Below the pieces are notes generated by a model. The model was not told the origin of the DNA. It did no database searches and saw only the letters and a program-made list of their open reading frames with translations. Positions 17,766-29,510 of a stretch of DNA of 64,000 bases are shown here, piece after piece. The stretch covers positions 2,046,001-2,110,000 of the forward strand of contig NZ_CP126267.1 of assembly GCF_001864935.2 (NCBI RefSeq). Reading direction: 5' to 3'. Each line of letters starts with the position of its first letter. The stretch's first letter is position 1. The DNA is from Curtobacterium sp. MCBA15_012 (GTDB lineage: Bacteria; Actinomycetota; Actinomycetes; Actinomycetales; Microbacteriaceae). The position numbers and the translations under genes are program-made.

Positions 17766-18587
17766 TCAGCCGGTCACCGGTGCCGAGCGGACGGGCGGGA
17801 GACGGTCGGAGGAACCGACACGCAGGTGCGGCGACAGGACCTCGATGACGTTGCCGTCACCGATCTCGACGAGCGTACCGGTCAGGACGACGATCGAGGC
17901 ACCCGCGGGCATGCGCGACGCGGCCGCCCCGGCGGGTCGGATCACGGTGCCGTTCGTCGAGCGCAGGTCCTCGACGACGACGGCCTCGCCCTCGGAGTGC
18001 AGGGCGACGTGCGACGACGAGACCTGACCGCTCGGCGAGGGCACGGTCACCAGCTCGGGTCCGGGTCCGGTCAGGACGCGGGGCGGCGACGGCCTGCGGC
18101 CGACGACGACGGGACGGTCGAGCCGGACCGTCCGACCGCCGACGCGGACGGACGGGACGCGCGTCCGGGTCGCCGTCGGTCCCGTCCCGGGCACGCCGGT
18201 CTGGAGGCCCGACACACGGTGGTCAGGACGTCCCCCCGTGGTCGTCTGGTCGGTTCCGAGCGGGTGCGGCGGTCGGCTCACGAGGACGGTGTCGTCGTGT
18301 CGGCTCCGCACGATCGTGTCGTCCGGCGAGCCCCCGGCGCCGGGCGAGCCCGCTGCGCCGAACGACCGCGCGACGATGACCGTTTCCCCGAGGTCGTCGT
18401 GGTCCGGCCCCGTGACGACCGACGGGCGGGCCGCCCGCAGCACCGTGTCGTCCGCCGCACCGCCGCTGCAACGCCGATCAGCGTCCGCCGCTTCGACGAG
18501 CGCCCGCTGGGGCCGCGCCTGCTCGACGCCCGCCCGTGCTCCGACGTCGCTGACGGGCACCTCGCCGTCGTTGGTGTCTCGCTGCAT
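17766..18587 (-). CDS. FHA domain protein with repeated D-D-T phospho-site-like motifs
   Basis: This 273-residue protein has a disordered N-terminal half and a C-terminal FHA domain (about residues 155-260; RPVVVGR, SSSHVAL, STNGTVI). The N-terminal half contains several similar short motifs: DDTVLRAA, GETVIVAR, DDTIVRSR and DDTVLVSR. These look like acidic-Thr-hydrophobic sites such as those kinases modify in GarA-type FHA regulators. The start ATG at 18587 is preceded by GGAG at good spacing. The open frame extends further up, but only in the wrong frame through the DUF4192-like gene. The protein is soluble. It heads the FHA-PP2C pair and may switch between self-binding and partner binding when phosphorylated (inference). 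Confidence 0.85.
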   Translation of the reverse strand: MQRDTNDGEVPVSDVGARAGVEQARPQRALVEAADADRRCSGGAADDTVLRAARPSVVTGPDHDDLGETVIVARSFGAAGSPGAGGSPDDTIVRSRHDDTVLVSRPPHPLGTDQTTTGGRPDHRVSGLQTGVPGTGPTATRTRVPSVRVGGRTVRLDRPVVVGRRPSPPRVLTGPGPELVTVPSPSGQVSSSHVALHSEGEAVVVEDLRSTNGTVIRPAGAAASRMPAGASIVVLTGTLVEIGDGNVIEVLSPHLRVGSSDRLPPVRSAPVTG

Positions 18588-18589
18588 GG

Positions 18590-19204
18590 TCACTCCACCG
18601 TAGACGATCCTGTCCGCCCCGTCGCGCCCCTGCTCGGTGTGCGGTCCCAGGACGGCCCGACGCCCAGGCGCACCGACCGCAGCACGAGCGCCGCGAGCGG
18701 GTCGTCCGACCACGTGTCGAGCGCGTGGCGGGCCCGGACCTCGGCCCGCGCGGACGAACCGAGTGCCCACGCACACCACGCACCGACGGCCAGCGCTCCG
18801 GCGGCGGCGATCGCGTCGTCGACCGACGAGGGGCCGTCACGCCGCCACGCCTGCCATGCTGCCGTCAGCCGGTCCCCCGCGCTCCGCACGACGGCACCGT
18901 CGGGTGCCGGTCCTTCGCCCCGCAGGGCCGGTGGCGTCGGCTCGCGGAACGGGTCGAACGGCACGACCGTGCGCGGATCGGGTCGGTCGACCGCGGTCAG
19001 GAAGCGCAGGATGGCGAAGCGGGTCGCGAGGGCCCCGCACGCCGTCCGCACGGTCGCGGACCGCAACCGGTCCGTGTGGGGCACGTCGGCTGGCGAGGTC
19101 GGCGCGACCAGCGCCGCGCACGCGGCGCGGAGGGTCACCGCCGCCGCGATCTCGCGGGGGTAGCGGGTCTGGGCAGCCGGGGTTCGTCCTGGAGTCGAGG
19201 TCAT
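18590..19204 (-). CDS. DUF4192-like protein, short form
   Basis: This 204-residue protein has an Ala-rich helical C-terminal part that matches the usual end of DUF4192 proteins. That part has a paired-helix 'GALAVGAWCAWALG' segment near 140, then ALDTWSDDPLAALVLRSVRLG near 170 and a terminal GPSWDR. Typical family members are about 330-400 residues and begin with an alpha/beta half that is absent here, so this may be a shortened relative. Function is unknown for the family. It starts at ATG 19204 and ends two bases before the FHA gene, so it may be co-transcribed with FHA and PP2C. A gene of purely local type cannot be excluded. Confidence 0.6.
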   Translation of the reverse strand: MTSTPGRTPAAQTRYPREIAAAVTLRAACAALVAPTSPADVPHTDRLRSATVRTACGALATRFAILRFLTAVDRPDPRTVVPFDPFREPTPPALRGEGPAPDGAVVRSAGDRLTAAWQAWRRDGPSSVDDAIAAAGALAVGAWCAWALGSSARAEVRARHALDTWSDDPLAALVLRSVRLGVGPSWDRTPSRGATGRTGSSTVE

Positions 19205-19293
19205 GCACGAGATCGTGACGTGGGCCGCGCCTCCAGACCGGTCGGAGCCGACCACCTGTGGAGGGAGGGCCGCGCCACCCGACCTGTGGAGGA

Positions 19294-20055
19294 TCAGCCT
19301 GCGCGCGGTTCCAGGCTCTCCGCGACCAGGTCCCACCCGTCGGACGTGCGCTCGATCGCGACCCCGTTCGCGGCGGCCCACGCGAGCAGGTCCTCCATCG
19401 ACCTCAGATCCGCACCCGTGCGACCCAGCAGGCCGACCATGCGGCCCTTCGCCGTCTTGTTCCAGTGGTTGAGCGCCTTCCGACGACCTCCGCCGTCGAC
19501 GCTCACCACCCGCAGCGTCACCGCGTCGTCGACCGGGCCGAGGGCACGGTAGCCCTCCGACCGCAGGTCCAGGACCAACCCAGCACGCCGCTGCGCGATC
19601 GCCGCGCTCGAGGGCCCGGGCCAGTGCCGCGCGAGCTTGAGCGCACCGAGCCGCGCGTCGTGCGAGAGCCGGTACGCCGGGATCGGGTCGCCCGCGCCCA
19701 CGGGCCCGAACATCGCCGACTGCACGACGACGTGCTCCGCCCACCACCGCCGCGTCGCGTCGTCGGCGGACGCCACGTCGAGGGGGTCGTAGAGGACGCC
19801 GGTGTAGCGCTCGATCGCCGACATGGTCGGCGACGTGTCGAGCGTCAGGTTCCGGAACCGTTCGGCGATCGACCGCGGTCCCAGCTTGAAGGCCGTCCGC
19901 GCGGTGGACTCCTCGGAACTGACGGAACGGGCCGCGGTGATCACCGCGGCCCGTTCGTCGGACAGTTCCGGGAAGGAGAGTGCACCCAGGTCGAGGGTGC
20001 GCTCCGGGTCCCCGCCCTCCCGCTTCGTCTCGGACGGCGGGAGGAGGACGGTCAG
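19294..20055 (-). CDS. yaaA: YaaA-family peroxide stress protein, probable CTG start
   Basis: The family's N-terminal signature VLLPPSETK is present in frame from 20049 downward, and conserved blocks near LYDPLD, SAMFGPVGAGDPIPAYRLSH and LNHWNKTAKGR follow. The length of 253 residues fits the family (about 255). YaaA limits free iron and DNA damage during peroxide stress and binds DNA. No ATG, GTG or TTG precedes the signature in frame. The only candidates are CTG at 20055, giving MTVLLPPSETK, and CTG at 20064, which overlaps the atpC stop as CTGA. A GTG at 19944 would delete the signature. A 32-bp perfect palindrome lies inside the gene near codons 33-44. It follows atpC by six bases, so it sits at the end of the ATP synthase operon. 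Confidence 0.85.
   Translation of the reverse strand: MTVLLPPSETKREGGDPERTLDLGALSFPELSDERAAVITAARSVSSEESTARTAFKLGPRSIAERFRNLTLDTSPTMSAIERYTGVLYDPLDVASADDATRRWWAEHVVVQSAMFGPVGAGDPIPAYRLSHDARLGALKLARHWPGPSSAAIAQRRAGLVLDLRSEGYRALGPVDDAVTLRVVSVDGGGRRKALNHWNKTAKGRMVGLLGRTGADLRSMEDLLAWAAANGVAIERTSDGWDLVAESLEPRAG
19925..19956. repeat. Perfect 32-bp palindrome inside yaaA
   Basis: The sixteen bases GAACGGGCCGCGGTGA are followed directly by their exact reverse complement, with no spacer. It encodes ERAAVITAAR in yaaA and lies about 105-136 bases past the atpC stop. In RNA it would form a strong GC stem that could act as a terminator or processing site for the atp message (inference). Confidence 0.9.
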
Positions 20056-20060
20056 TCCGG

Positions 20061-20324
20061 TCAGGACGCCAGCGCGGCCTGCCGCGCCACGATCGTGACC
20101 GTGTCGTGCTCGACCGACAGGAAGCCGTCCTCGGCGTCCGCAGCCACCGTCGAACCGTCGGCCCGGGTGATGCGGACCTGGCCCTGCGCGAGGGTCGCGA
20201 GCAGCGGCTCGTGTCCCGCGAGGATGCCGATCTGGCCCTCCGTCGTGCGTGCCACGACCATGGTGGCCTCGCCCGTCCAGACCTCACGGTCCGCCGAGAC
20301 GACGCTCACGGTGAGTGCCGCCAT
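20061..20324 (-). CDS. atpC: ATP synthase F1 epsilon subunit
   Basis: This 87-residue protein has the epsilon beta-barrel (VSADREVWTGEATMVVARTTEGQIGILAGHEPLLATL). It ends soon after the barrel, without the long C-terminal helical hairpin of about 50 residues seen in E. coli; short epsilons are common in actinobacteria. It couples rotation of F1 to the c-ring. ATG at 20324 follows the atpD stop by one base, so it is translationally linked. It is the last subunit gene of the operon, directly followed by yaaA. Confidence 0.95.
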   Translation of the reverse strand: MAALTVSVVSADREVWTGEATMVVARTTEGQIGILAGHEPLLATLAQGQVRITRADGSTVAADAEDGFLSVEHDTVTIVARQAALAS

Positions 20325-20325
20325 G

Positions 20326-22729
<2,404 letters not shown>

Positions 22730-24358
22730 CTAGCGACGACCCTTGACGATCTGCTCCTGGTCGACGTCCTCGGCCTGGGCCGCGTCGAACTGCTCCGAGC
22801 CGAGCGTCTTGCCGTCGCTCGTCTGGAAGCCCTTCGTGAAGGCGTCGATCTCGCGCTCCATCGCAGCGACGGTGTCGTCGCTGAGCTGGTTGGTCTCGCG
22901 CAGGGTGGTCAGGACGTCGGAGTTGCGACGCAGGTGCTCGAGCAGCTCGGACTCGAAGCGGAGCACGTCGGAGACGGGCACCTCGTCGAGCTTGCCGTTC
23001 GTGCCGGCCCAGATCGAGACGACCTGCTCCTCGACCGGGTACGGCGAGTACTGCGGCTGCTTGAGGAGCTCGGTCAGACGCGCACCACGGTCGAGCTGAC
23101 GACGCGACGCCTGGTCGAGGTCGGACGCGAACATCGCGAACGCCTCGAGCGAGCGGTACTGCGCGAGCTCGAGCTTGAGCGTGCCGGAGACCTTCTTGAT
23201 CGACTTGACCTGTGCGTCACCACCGACGCGGGACACCGAGATGCCCACGTCGACGGCCGGACGCTGGTTCGCGTTGAACAGGTCCGACTGCAGGAAGATC
23301 TGGCCGTCGGTGATCGAGATCACGTTGGTCGGGATGTACGCCGAGACGTCGTTCGCCTTGGTCTCGATGATGGGCAGACCCGTCATCGAACCGGCGCCGA
23401 GCTCGTCGGACAGCTTCGCGCAACGCTCCAGCAGACGGGAGTGCAGGTAGAAGACGTCACCCGGGTAGGCCTCACGCCCCGGCGGACGACGCAGGAGGAG
23501 CGACACCGCACGGTAGGCCTCGGCCTGCTTCGACAGGTCGTCGAAGATGATGAGGACGTGCTTGCCCTGGTACATCCAGTGCTGGCCGATGGCCGAACCG
23601 GTGTACGGGGCGAGGTACTTGAAGCCGGCCGGGTCGGAGGCGGGGGCCGCGACGATGGTCGTGTACTCCATCGCACCGGCGTCCTCGAGCGCGCCCTTGA
23701 CGGAGGCGATCGTGGAGCCCTTCTGGCCGATGGCGACGTAGATGCAGCGGACCTGCTTGTTCTCGTCGCCCGACTCCCAGTTGGCCTTCTGGTTGATGAT
23801 CGTGTCGATCGCGATGGCCGTCTTGCCGGTCTGGCGGTCGCCGATGATCAGCTGACGCTGGCCACGGCCGACGGGGATCATCGCGTCGATCGCCTTGATG
23901 CCGGTCTGGAGCGGCTCGTGCACCGACTTGCGGGACATGACGCCGGGCGCCTGCAGCTCGAGGGCACGACGGCCCTCGGCCTGGATCTCGCCGAGGCCGT
24001 CGATCGGGGCGCCGAGCGGGTCGACGACGCGACCGAGGAAGCCGTCGCCGACGGGAGCCGAGAGGACCTCACCCGTGCGGGTGACCTCCTGGCCTTCCTC
24101 GATGCCGGCGAACTCGCCGAGCACGATGGCGCCGATCTCGTCCTCGTCGAGGTTCTGCGCGAGACCGAGGGTCCCGTCCTCGAAGCGGATGAGCTCGTTC
24201 GCCATGACGCCGGGGAGGCCCTCGACGTGCGCGATGCCGTCGCCCGCGTCGGTGACGTGCCCGACCTCGGCCGTGGAGGCCTTCGTCGGCTCGTAGTTCG
24301 AGACGAAGTCCTTCAGGGCATCACGGATCTCATCGGGGCTGATGGTGATGTCTGCCAT
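22730..24358 (-). CDS. atpA: ATP synthase F1 alpha subunit
   Basis: This 542-residue protein has Walker [37 protein letters not shown], the [26 protein letters not shown] block and [11 protein letters not shown]. It forms the non-catalytic nucleotide-binding sites of F1. The start at ATG 24358 gives [11 protein letters not shown] and is preceded by AAGGAAAA at good spacing. The frame remains open for 174 more bases upstream, but without family similarity. The 106-base gap to atpH holds only this ribosome site. Confidence 0.98.
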   Translation of the reverse strand: MADITISPDEIRDALKDFVSNYEPTKASTAEVGHVTDAGDGIAHVEGLPGVMANELIRFEDGTLGLAQNLDEDEIGAIVLGEFAGIEEGQEVTRTGEVLSAPVGDGFLGRVVDPLGAPIDGLGEIQAEGRRALELQAPGVMSRKSVHEPLQTGIKAIDAMIPVGRGQRQLIIGDRQTGKTAIAIDTIINQKANWESGDENKQVRCIYVAIGQKGSTIASVKGALEDAGAMEYTTIVAAPASDPAGFKYLAPYTGSAIGQHWMYQGKHVLIIFDDLSKQAEAYRAVSLLLRRPPGREAYPGDVFYLHSRLLERCAKLSDELGAGSMTGLPIIETKANDVSAYIPTNVISITDGQIFLQSDLFNANQRPAVDVGISVSRVGGDAQVKSIKKVSGTLKLELAQYRSLEAFAMFASDLDQASRRQLDRGARLTELLKQPQYSPYPVEEQVVSIWAGTNGKLDEVPVSDVLRFESELLEHLRRNSDVLTTLRETNQLSDDTVAAMEREIDAFTKGFQTSDGKTLGSEQFDAAQAEDVDQEQIVKGRR

Positions 24359-24464
24359 GGGATTTTCCTTGTTGGTTTCCGGGGCCCTGCGGCTCCGAGA
24401 GGGTGATGCTGCCTGACCGGCAGTTCCCGTTGTGGACTTGGGTGGGGCGGCTTCGACCGTACGC

Positions 24465-25259
24465 TCAGCCGGCGAGCTGGAGCCGGAGCTCCGACAGGCG
24501 CGTGGACACCGTGCCGTCGATGACGTCGCCACCGACCTGCACGCGCACCCCGCCGACGACCGCGGGGTCGACGACGCGGTTCACGCTGATGTCCTTGCCG
24601 TACCGCTCGGCGAGACCCCGGGCGACGCGAGCCGCCTGGCCGTCCGAGAGCGGGGACGCGGTGACGACCGTCGCGACGAGCTTGCCCGCCTGGTCGGCCA
24701 CGATGCGCGAGGCGTCGCGGACCAGTTCACCGATGCGGCGGCCACGGGGCTGCTGCACGAGGTGCGACAGGATCGCGGTCGTCTGCGCCGACGTCTTGTC
24801 CGCGAGGAGCCGCTCGACGAGCGACGCCTTCTCGGACGCACTGCCGAGCTTCGTGCCGAGCGCGAGTTCGAGCTTCGCGTCGGACCGCACCGCGGTCTCG
24901 AACGCGAACAGCTCGGCCTCGATCGAGGTGTCCGACGACGCGGTGGCGGCGACGGCGCGGATGCCCGCGTCCTCGATGCCGGCGAGCAGGTCCTCCTGCG
25001 AGGACCAGCGCGACCCGGCCACGGCGGTCAGGACCGCGCGCGTCTCGGTCGACTGCCCGGCGAAGACGCGGTCGATCAGCACCTTCTTGCCGACGGCGTC
25101 GGCGGTCGGGTCGGACAGCAGGCCCAGGAGCTGCGGCGCACCGGCGATCGCCCGCCCTGCGGCGAGGATCTGGACACCCGTGTCGAGCGTGACGGCACCG
25201 CCGAGGTCGGCGAGCACCGCCCTCGTCGACCCGAGTGCTTCCCTGGTGGCGCTGCGCAT
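24465..25259 (-). CDS. atpH: ATP synthase F1 delta subunit
   Basis: This 264-residue delta (OSCP-like) subunit joins the top of F1 to the b stalk. It has an all-helical N-terminal half and a C-terminal segment with [34 protein letters not shown] residues and [25 protein letters not shown]. Actinobacterial deltas are longer than E. coli's 177 residues, as here. It is not fused to a b subunit, unlike in mycobacteria. The start ATG is two bases from the atpF stop. Confidence 0.95.
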   Translation of the reverse strand: MRSATREALGSTRAVLADLGGAVTLDTGVQILAAGRAIAGAPQLLGLLSDPTADAVGKKVLIDRVFAGQSTETRAVLTAVAGSRWSSQEDLLAGIEDAGIRAVAATASSDTSIEAELFAFETAVRSDAKLELALGTKLGSASEKASLVERLLADKTSAQTTAILSHLVQQPRGRRIGELVRDASRIVADQAGKLVATVVTASPLSDGQAARVARGLAERYGKDISVNRVVDPAVVGGVRVQVGGDVIDGTVSTRLSELRLQLAG

Positions 25260-25261
25260 GC

Positions 25262-25816
25262 TCAGCGCTCCCCGGCCGTCTGGCCCTGGGACGCCTCGAG
25301 GTCGGCGAGGAAGCGGTCCACGACCGCTGCCGACTTCGCGTCGTCCTTGAGCGACTCCCCGATCACGCCGGAGGCGAGGTCGAGGGCGAGGGTGCCCACC
25401 TCGCTCCGCAGCGACTGCAGAGCGGACTGGCGCTCGGCCTCGATCTGGGCCTGGGCGTTGGCGGTGATGCGCGCGGCGTCGGCCGAGGCCTGCTCGCGCA
25501 CCTCGTTGCCGATCGCGGTCGCGTCGGCACGGGCCTGCTCACGGATCCGCGAGGCCTCGGCACGGGCGTCGGCGAGCTGCTTGTTGTACTCGTCGAGCGC
25601 GGCCGCGGCCTGCTCCTGGGCAGCTTCGGCCTTCTTGATGCCACCCTCGATGGCCTCGGTGCGCTCATCGAGCATCTTCGTGATGCGCGGCGTGACGACA
25701 CGCCAGAACACCAGGAAGATGATGACGAAGGCCACCGCGGACCACACGATGTCGTACACCGGGGGGATCAGCGGATTGATGTTCTCCTCCGCCGCGATGA
25801 TGAGTGCGTGCTGCAT
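25262..25816 (-). CDS. atpF: ATP synthase Fo b subunit
   Basis: This 184-residue protein has one N-terminal membrane helix (about 22-45) followed by a long charged, Ala/Glu/Arg-rich helix forming the peripheral stalk. The segment ARADATAIGNEVREQASADAA is typical coiled-coil. It holds the F1 head still relative to the a subunit. The start ATG at 25816 is nine bases after the atpE stop. A short leader MQHALIIAAEENINPLIPP precedes the helix, as is usual in this family. Confidence 0.97.
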   Translation of the reverse strand: MQHALIIAAEENINPLIPPVYDIVWSAVAFVIIFLVFWRVVTPRITKMLDERTEAIEGGIKKAEAAQEQAAAALDEYNKQLADARAEASRIREQARADATAIGNEVREQASADAARITANAQAQIEAERQSALQSLRSEVGTLALDLASGVIGESLKDDAKSAAVVDRFLADLEASQGQTAGER

Positions 25817-25825
25817 CGAGGAACC

Positions 25826-26957
<1,132 letters not shown>

Positions 26958-27070
26958 CGCTGTCTCCTGTGTCGGCGCGCGCACGTCATGGCACGCGATG
27001 GTGGACTGTGTGGAGGCTGTCCGCTCCGAGCATTGCTCCGGACGCGGACGCAACAAACCCTATCAGGTGA

Positions 27071-27090
27071 GAGAGCCTGCTCGGGCTCTC
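27071..27090 (-). terminator. Hairpin overlapping the stop of the atpI-like gene
   Basis: GAGAGCC and GGCTCTC form a 7-bp stem with a six-base loop overlapping the stop codon on the minus strand. No long T run follows; only a GGGTTTG sequence lies about 15 bases on. It may set different levels for atpI/wecA and the atp structural genes. Confidence 0.4.
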
Positions 27091-27580
27091 AGACGCGCGG
27101 GTCGGGCTTCCCAGGCTCTGCCGGTCGGTCCGCGCCGTCACCGGGCAGGGCAACGCCGATCGGGATGCGGGCCTTCGCGACGACGACCACGTCGATCACC
27201 AGGGAGCCCACGACGCCGGCGATGATGACGACGGCCAGGACCGGGAAGTCGACCCAGCTCCGGTCGCGCAGGGCGATGAGCACGACGAGGAAGAGCACGA
27301 ACTTCAGGAACCAGGTCCCCATCACGATGCCGAAGAAGGCGCCGGAGATCATCTGCCCCTTGGAGACGCGCAGCGCCACGAGCACCGAGACCGCCGTCAG
27401 GCCGAGGAACACGACGCTGAGCACGGCGCCGAGCAGGCCGCCGACGAGACCGGGCGTGCCGCTGACCACGAGACCCACGACTCCCCCGACGACGGCGAGG
27501 GCGACGGCGAGGACGGCCGCCCAGACGAGGATCCGGCGGAACACCGGACGGACGTGGTCGAGCGCGTTCGGTGTGGTCAC
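27089..27580 (-). CDS. ATP synthase protein I-like membrane protein
   Basis: This 163-residue protein has four hydrophobic helices (about 18-38, 44-66, 84-105 and 120-140). Its position immediately ahead of atpB is where AtpI/UncI is encoded. AtpI helps c-ring assembly or Mg transport and is not essential. The sequence itself is not strongly diagnostic, so the name rests largely on context. The GTG at 27580 overlaps the wecA stop as GTGA. A hairpin follows its stop. Confidence 0.75.
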   Translation of the reverse strand: MTTPNALDHVRPVFRRILVWAAVLAVALAVVGGVVGLVVSGTPGLVGGLLGAVLSVVFLGLTAVSVLVALRVSKGQMISGAFFGIVMGTWFLKFVLFLVVLIALRDRSWVDFPVLAVVIIAGVVGSLVIDVVVVAKARIPIGVALPGDGADRPAEPGKPDPRV

Positions 27581-28803
27581 GAGGGGTCTCCAGGGATCGA
27601 TCGGTCGTTGGCGGCGCGGTCCAGCGGGTCGAGTCGGGCGTCGACGACGGACGACGACCGGGTGGCGACCTGCGCGGCGAACTCGGCACGCTTGCGGCCC
27701 AGCGGGGCGAAGGTGGCGACGGCGCAGACGGTGAAGCCGACCGCGACGACGGCCACGACCCAGTACCAGTCCACGAACAGGAACAGCAGGCAGCCGACCG
27801 CGACGGTGGCGGTCCAGGCGTAGAACACGAGGACGGCGTGGAAGTGCGAGTGGCCCATGTCGAGCAGGCGGTGGTGCAGGTGCTTGCGATCGGCCGAGAA
27901 CGGCGACTTCCCCGCACTGAGCCGCCGGGTGACCGCCAGCCCGAAGTCGAGGATCGGCACGATGAGGATCGCGAACGGCAGCAGGATCGGGATGAACGCC
28001 GGCAGGAGCGCCTGGCGTGTCTGCACCGCGGCGGGGTCGATGTTGCCCGTGACCGACACCGCGCTCGTGGCCATCAGGAAGCCGACGAGGAGCGCACCCG
28101 CGTCGCCCATGAAGAGCTTCGCGGGGTGCCAGTTCAGCACGAGGAAGCCGGCGCACGCGCCGACGAGCACCGCGGTGAGCAGCGACGGGAGGTTGAAGAA
28201 GAACTCGGTCTGCACGACCACGCGGTTGATGAAGAACGTGTAGAGGAAGAACACCCCTCCCGCGATGATCGCGACTCCGGCGACCAGGCCGTCGAGCCCG
28301 TCGATGAAGTTGACCGCGTTCATCACGAGCACCACGGCGAGCACGGTGAAGATCAGGCTCATGTACGAGGACCCGACCCCGAGCGTGTTGCCGATGGGCA
28401 GCGACACGATCGCGACGCCCTGCCACGCGAGGATGCCCGCGGCGATGATCTGCCCCGCGAGCTTCGTCATCCAGTCGAGGTCCCAGATGTCGTCCGCGAC
28501 GCCGAGGACCACGATGATGGTCGCCCCGCCGAGCACGGCGAGCACGCGGCCCGGTTCGCTGAACACCAGCCGGAAGTAGTCGGTGCCCGCGATCGACGGG
28601 AACAGGAACCACGCCGCGAGCATCGCGACGATGACGCCGATGTACATCGCGATGCCGCCGAGCCGCGGCGTCGGCGTGCGGTGCACGTCACGCTCGCGGA
28701 CCTTCGGGTACCAGCCGTACCGCAGCCCGGCCTTCCACACGATCCAGCTCATGCAGAAGCTCACGACCGCGGCGATCGCCCCCGCGAGCAGGTAGTACTT
28801 CAC
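27577..28803 (-). CDS. wecA: Undecaprenyl-phosphate sugar-1-phosphate transferase (WecA/TagO type)
   Basis: This 408-residue polytopic enzyme belongs to the PNPT family. It has the catalytic Asp pair in VADDIWDLDW, the NAVNFIDGLDGL block, KLFMGDAGALL and the cytoplasmic HLHHRL motif, with about ten to eleven membrane helices. Enzymes of this type move N-acetylglucosamine-1-phosphate from UDP onto undecaprenyl phosphate to start glycopolymer synthesis. Its place between tsaC and atpI matches rfe/wecA in mycobacteria. Its ATG overlaps the tsaC stop as ATGA. The last 50 residues are a soluble tail. Confidence 0.93.
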   Translation of the reverse strand: MKYYLLAGAIAAVVSFCMSWIVWKAGLRYGWYPKVRERDVHRTPTPRLGGIAMYIGVIVAMLAAWFLFPSIAGTDYFRLVFSEPGRVLAVLGGATIIVVLGVADDIWDLDWMTKLAGQIIAAGILAWQGVAIVSLPIGNTLGVGSSYMSLIFTVLAVVLVMNAVNFIDGLDGLVAGVAIIAGGVFFLYTFFINRVVVQTEFFFNLPSLLTAVLVGACAGFLVLNWHPAKLFMGDAGALLVGFLMATSAVSVTGNIDPAAVQTRQALLPAFIPILLPFAILIVPILDFGLAVTRRLSAGKSPFSADRKHLHHRLLDMGHSHFHAVLVFYAWTATVAVGCLLFLFVDWYWVVAVVAVGFTVCAVATFAPLGRKRAEFAAQVATRSSSVVDARLDPLDRAANDRSIPGDPS

Positions 28804-29474
28804 GAGACGTGGTCGGCTCCGACGACCCGGACGATCTCGTCGTCGGGGATCACCCCGTGCCGGACGATCGTCAGCGTGCCGCCGGACGAGAGGCCCGTCG
28901 CGTCGACGATCGTCGACCCGGTGGACGCGGCGAAGCCCTCGTGCTCGGGGAGCGGTCCGCCGTCGAGGTAGACCGACACGCTGTCGCCGAGCATCGCCTC
29001 GGCACGGTCCACGTCCATCGCGGCCGGGTCCCCCGTGCTGTTCGCCGAGGAGACCGCGAGCGGGCCGACCTCCTGCAGGAGCTCGAGCGCGATGCGCGAG
29101 TCGGGCATGCGGAGCGCCACGGTGCCCCGGGTCTCCCCCAGGTCCCAGTCGAGCGACGGCTGCGCGCGCAGGATCACCGTGAGCCCGCCGGGCCAGAAGG
29201 CATCGACGAGGTCGCGGACCTGCTGCGGGATGTCGGTCGCCAGCGCCTCGAGCGTCGCCGGGCCGGGGATCAGCACGGGCGGCGGGGACTGGCGCGTCCG
29301 CCCCTTGGCGTCGAGCAGCCGCTGGACGGCACTCGCGCTGAACGCGTCCGCCGCCAGGCCGTACACGGTGTCGGTGGGGACGACGACGAGCTCTCCGCGT
29401 CCGAGCGCGGCACGTGCGAGCCGCATCCCGGTCAGGAGCCCGTCGGGGTCGGTGCAGTCGTATCGGGAGGCCAT
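28800..29474 (-). CDS. tsaC: L-threonylcarbamoyladenylate synthase (YrdC/Sua5 domain)
   Basis: This 224-residue protein has KRxxR-type and PTDTVYGL motifs (VVVPTDTVYGLAADAF near residues 30-45), then DAFWPGGLTVIL and AVSSANSTGDP. It makes threonylcarbamoyl-AMP for the t6A37 modification of ANN-decoding tRNAs. It consists of the YrdC domain plus a short tail and lacks the full Sua5 C-terminal domain. ATG at 29474 is chosen. A TATCAT -10 lies nine bases upstream, so the leader is almost absent. It faces the HAD gene across 36 bases. Confidence 0.93.
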   Translation of the reverse strand: MASRYDCTDPDGLLTGMRLARAALGRGELVVVPTDTVYGLAADAFSASAVQRLLDAKGRTRQSPPPVLIPGPATLEALATDIPQQVRDLVDAFWPGGLTVILRAQPSLDWDLGETRGTVALRMPDSRIALELLQEVGPLAVSSANSTGDPAAMDVDRAEAMLGDSVSVYLDGGPLPEHEGFAASTGSTIVDATGLSSGGTLTIVRHGVIPDDEIVRVVGADHVS

Positions 29475-29510
29475 GACTCGACGATGATAGTGCGACACAA
29501 TGGTGGCATC

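Noticed and set aside
20061..20324. Truncated atpC
   Set aside because: The short epsilon without the long C-terminal helices is a known actinobacterial form and the stop is followed directly by yaaA.
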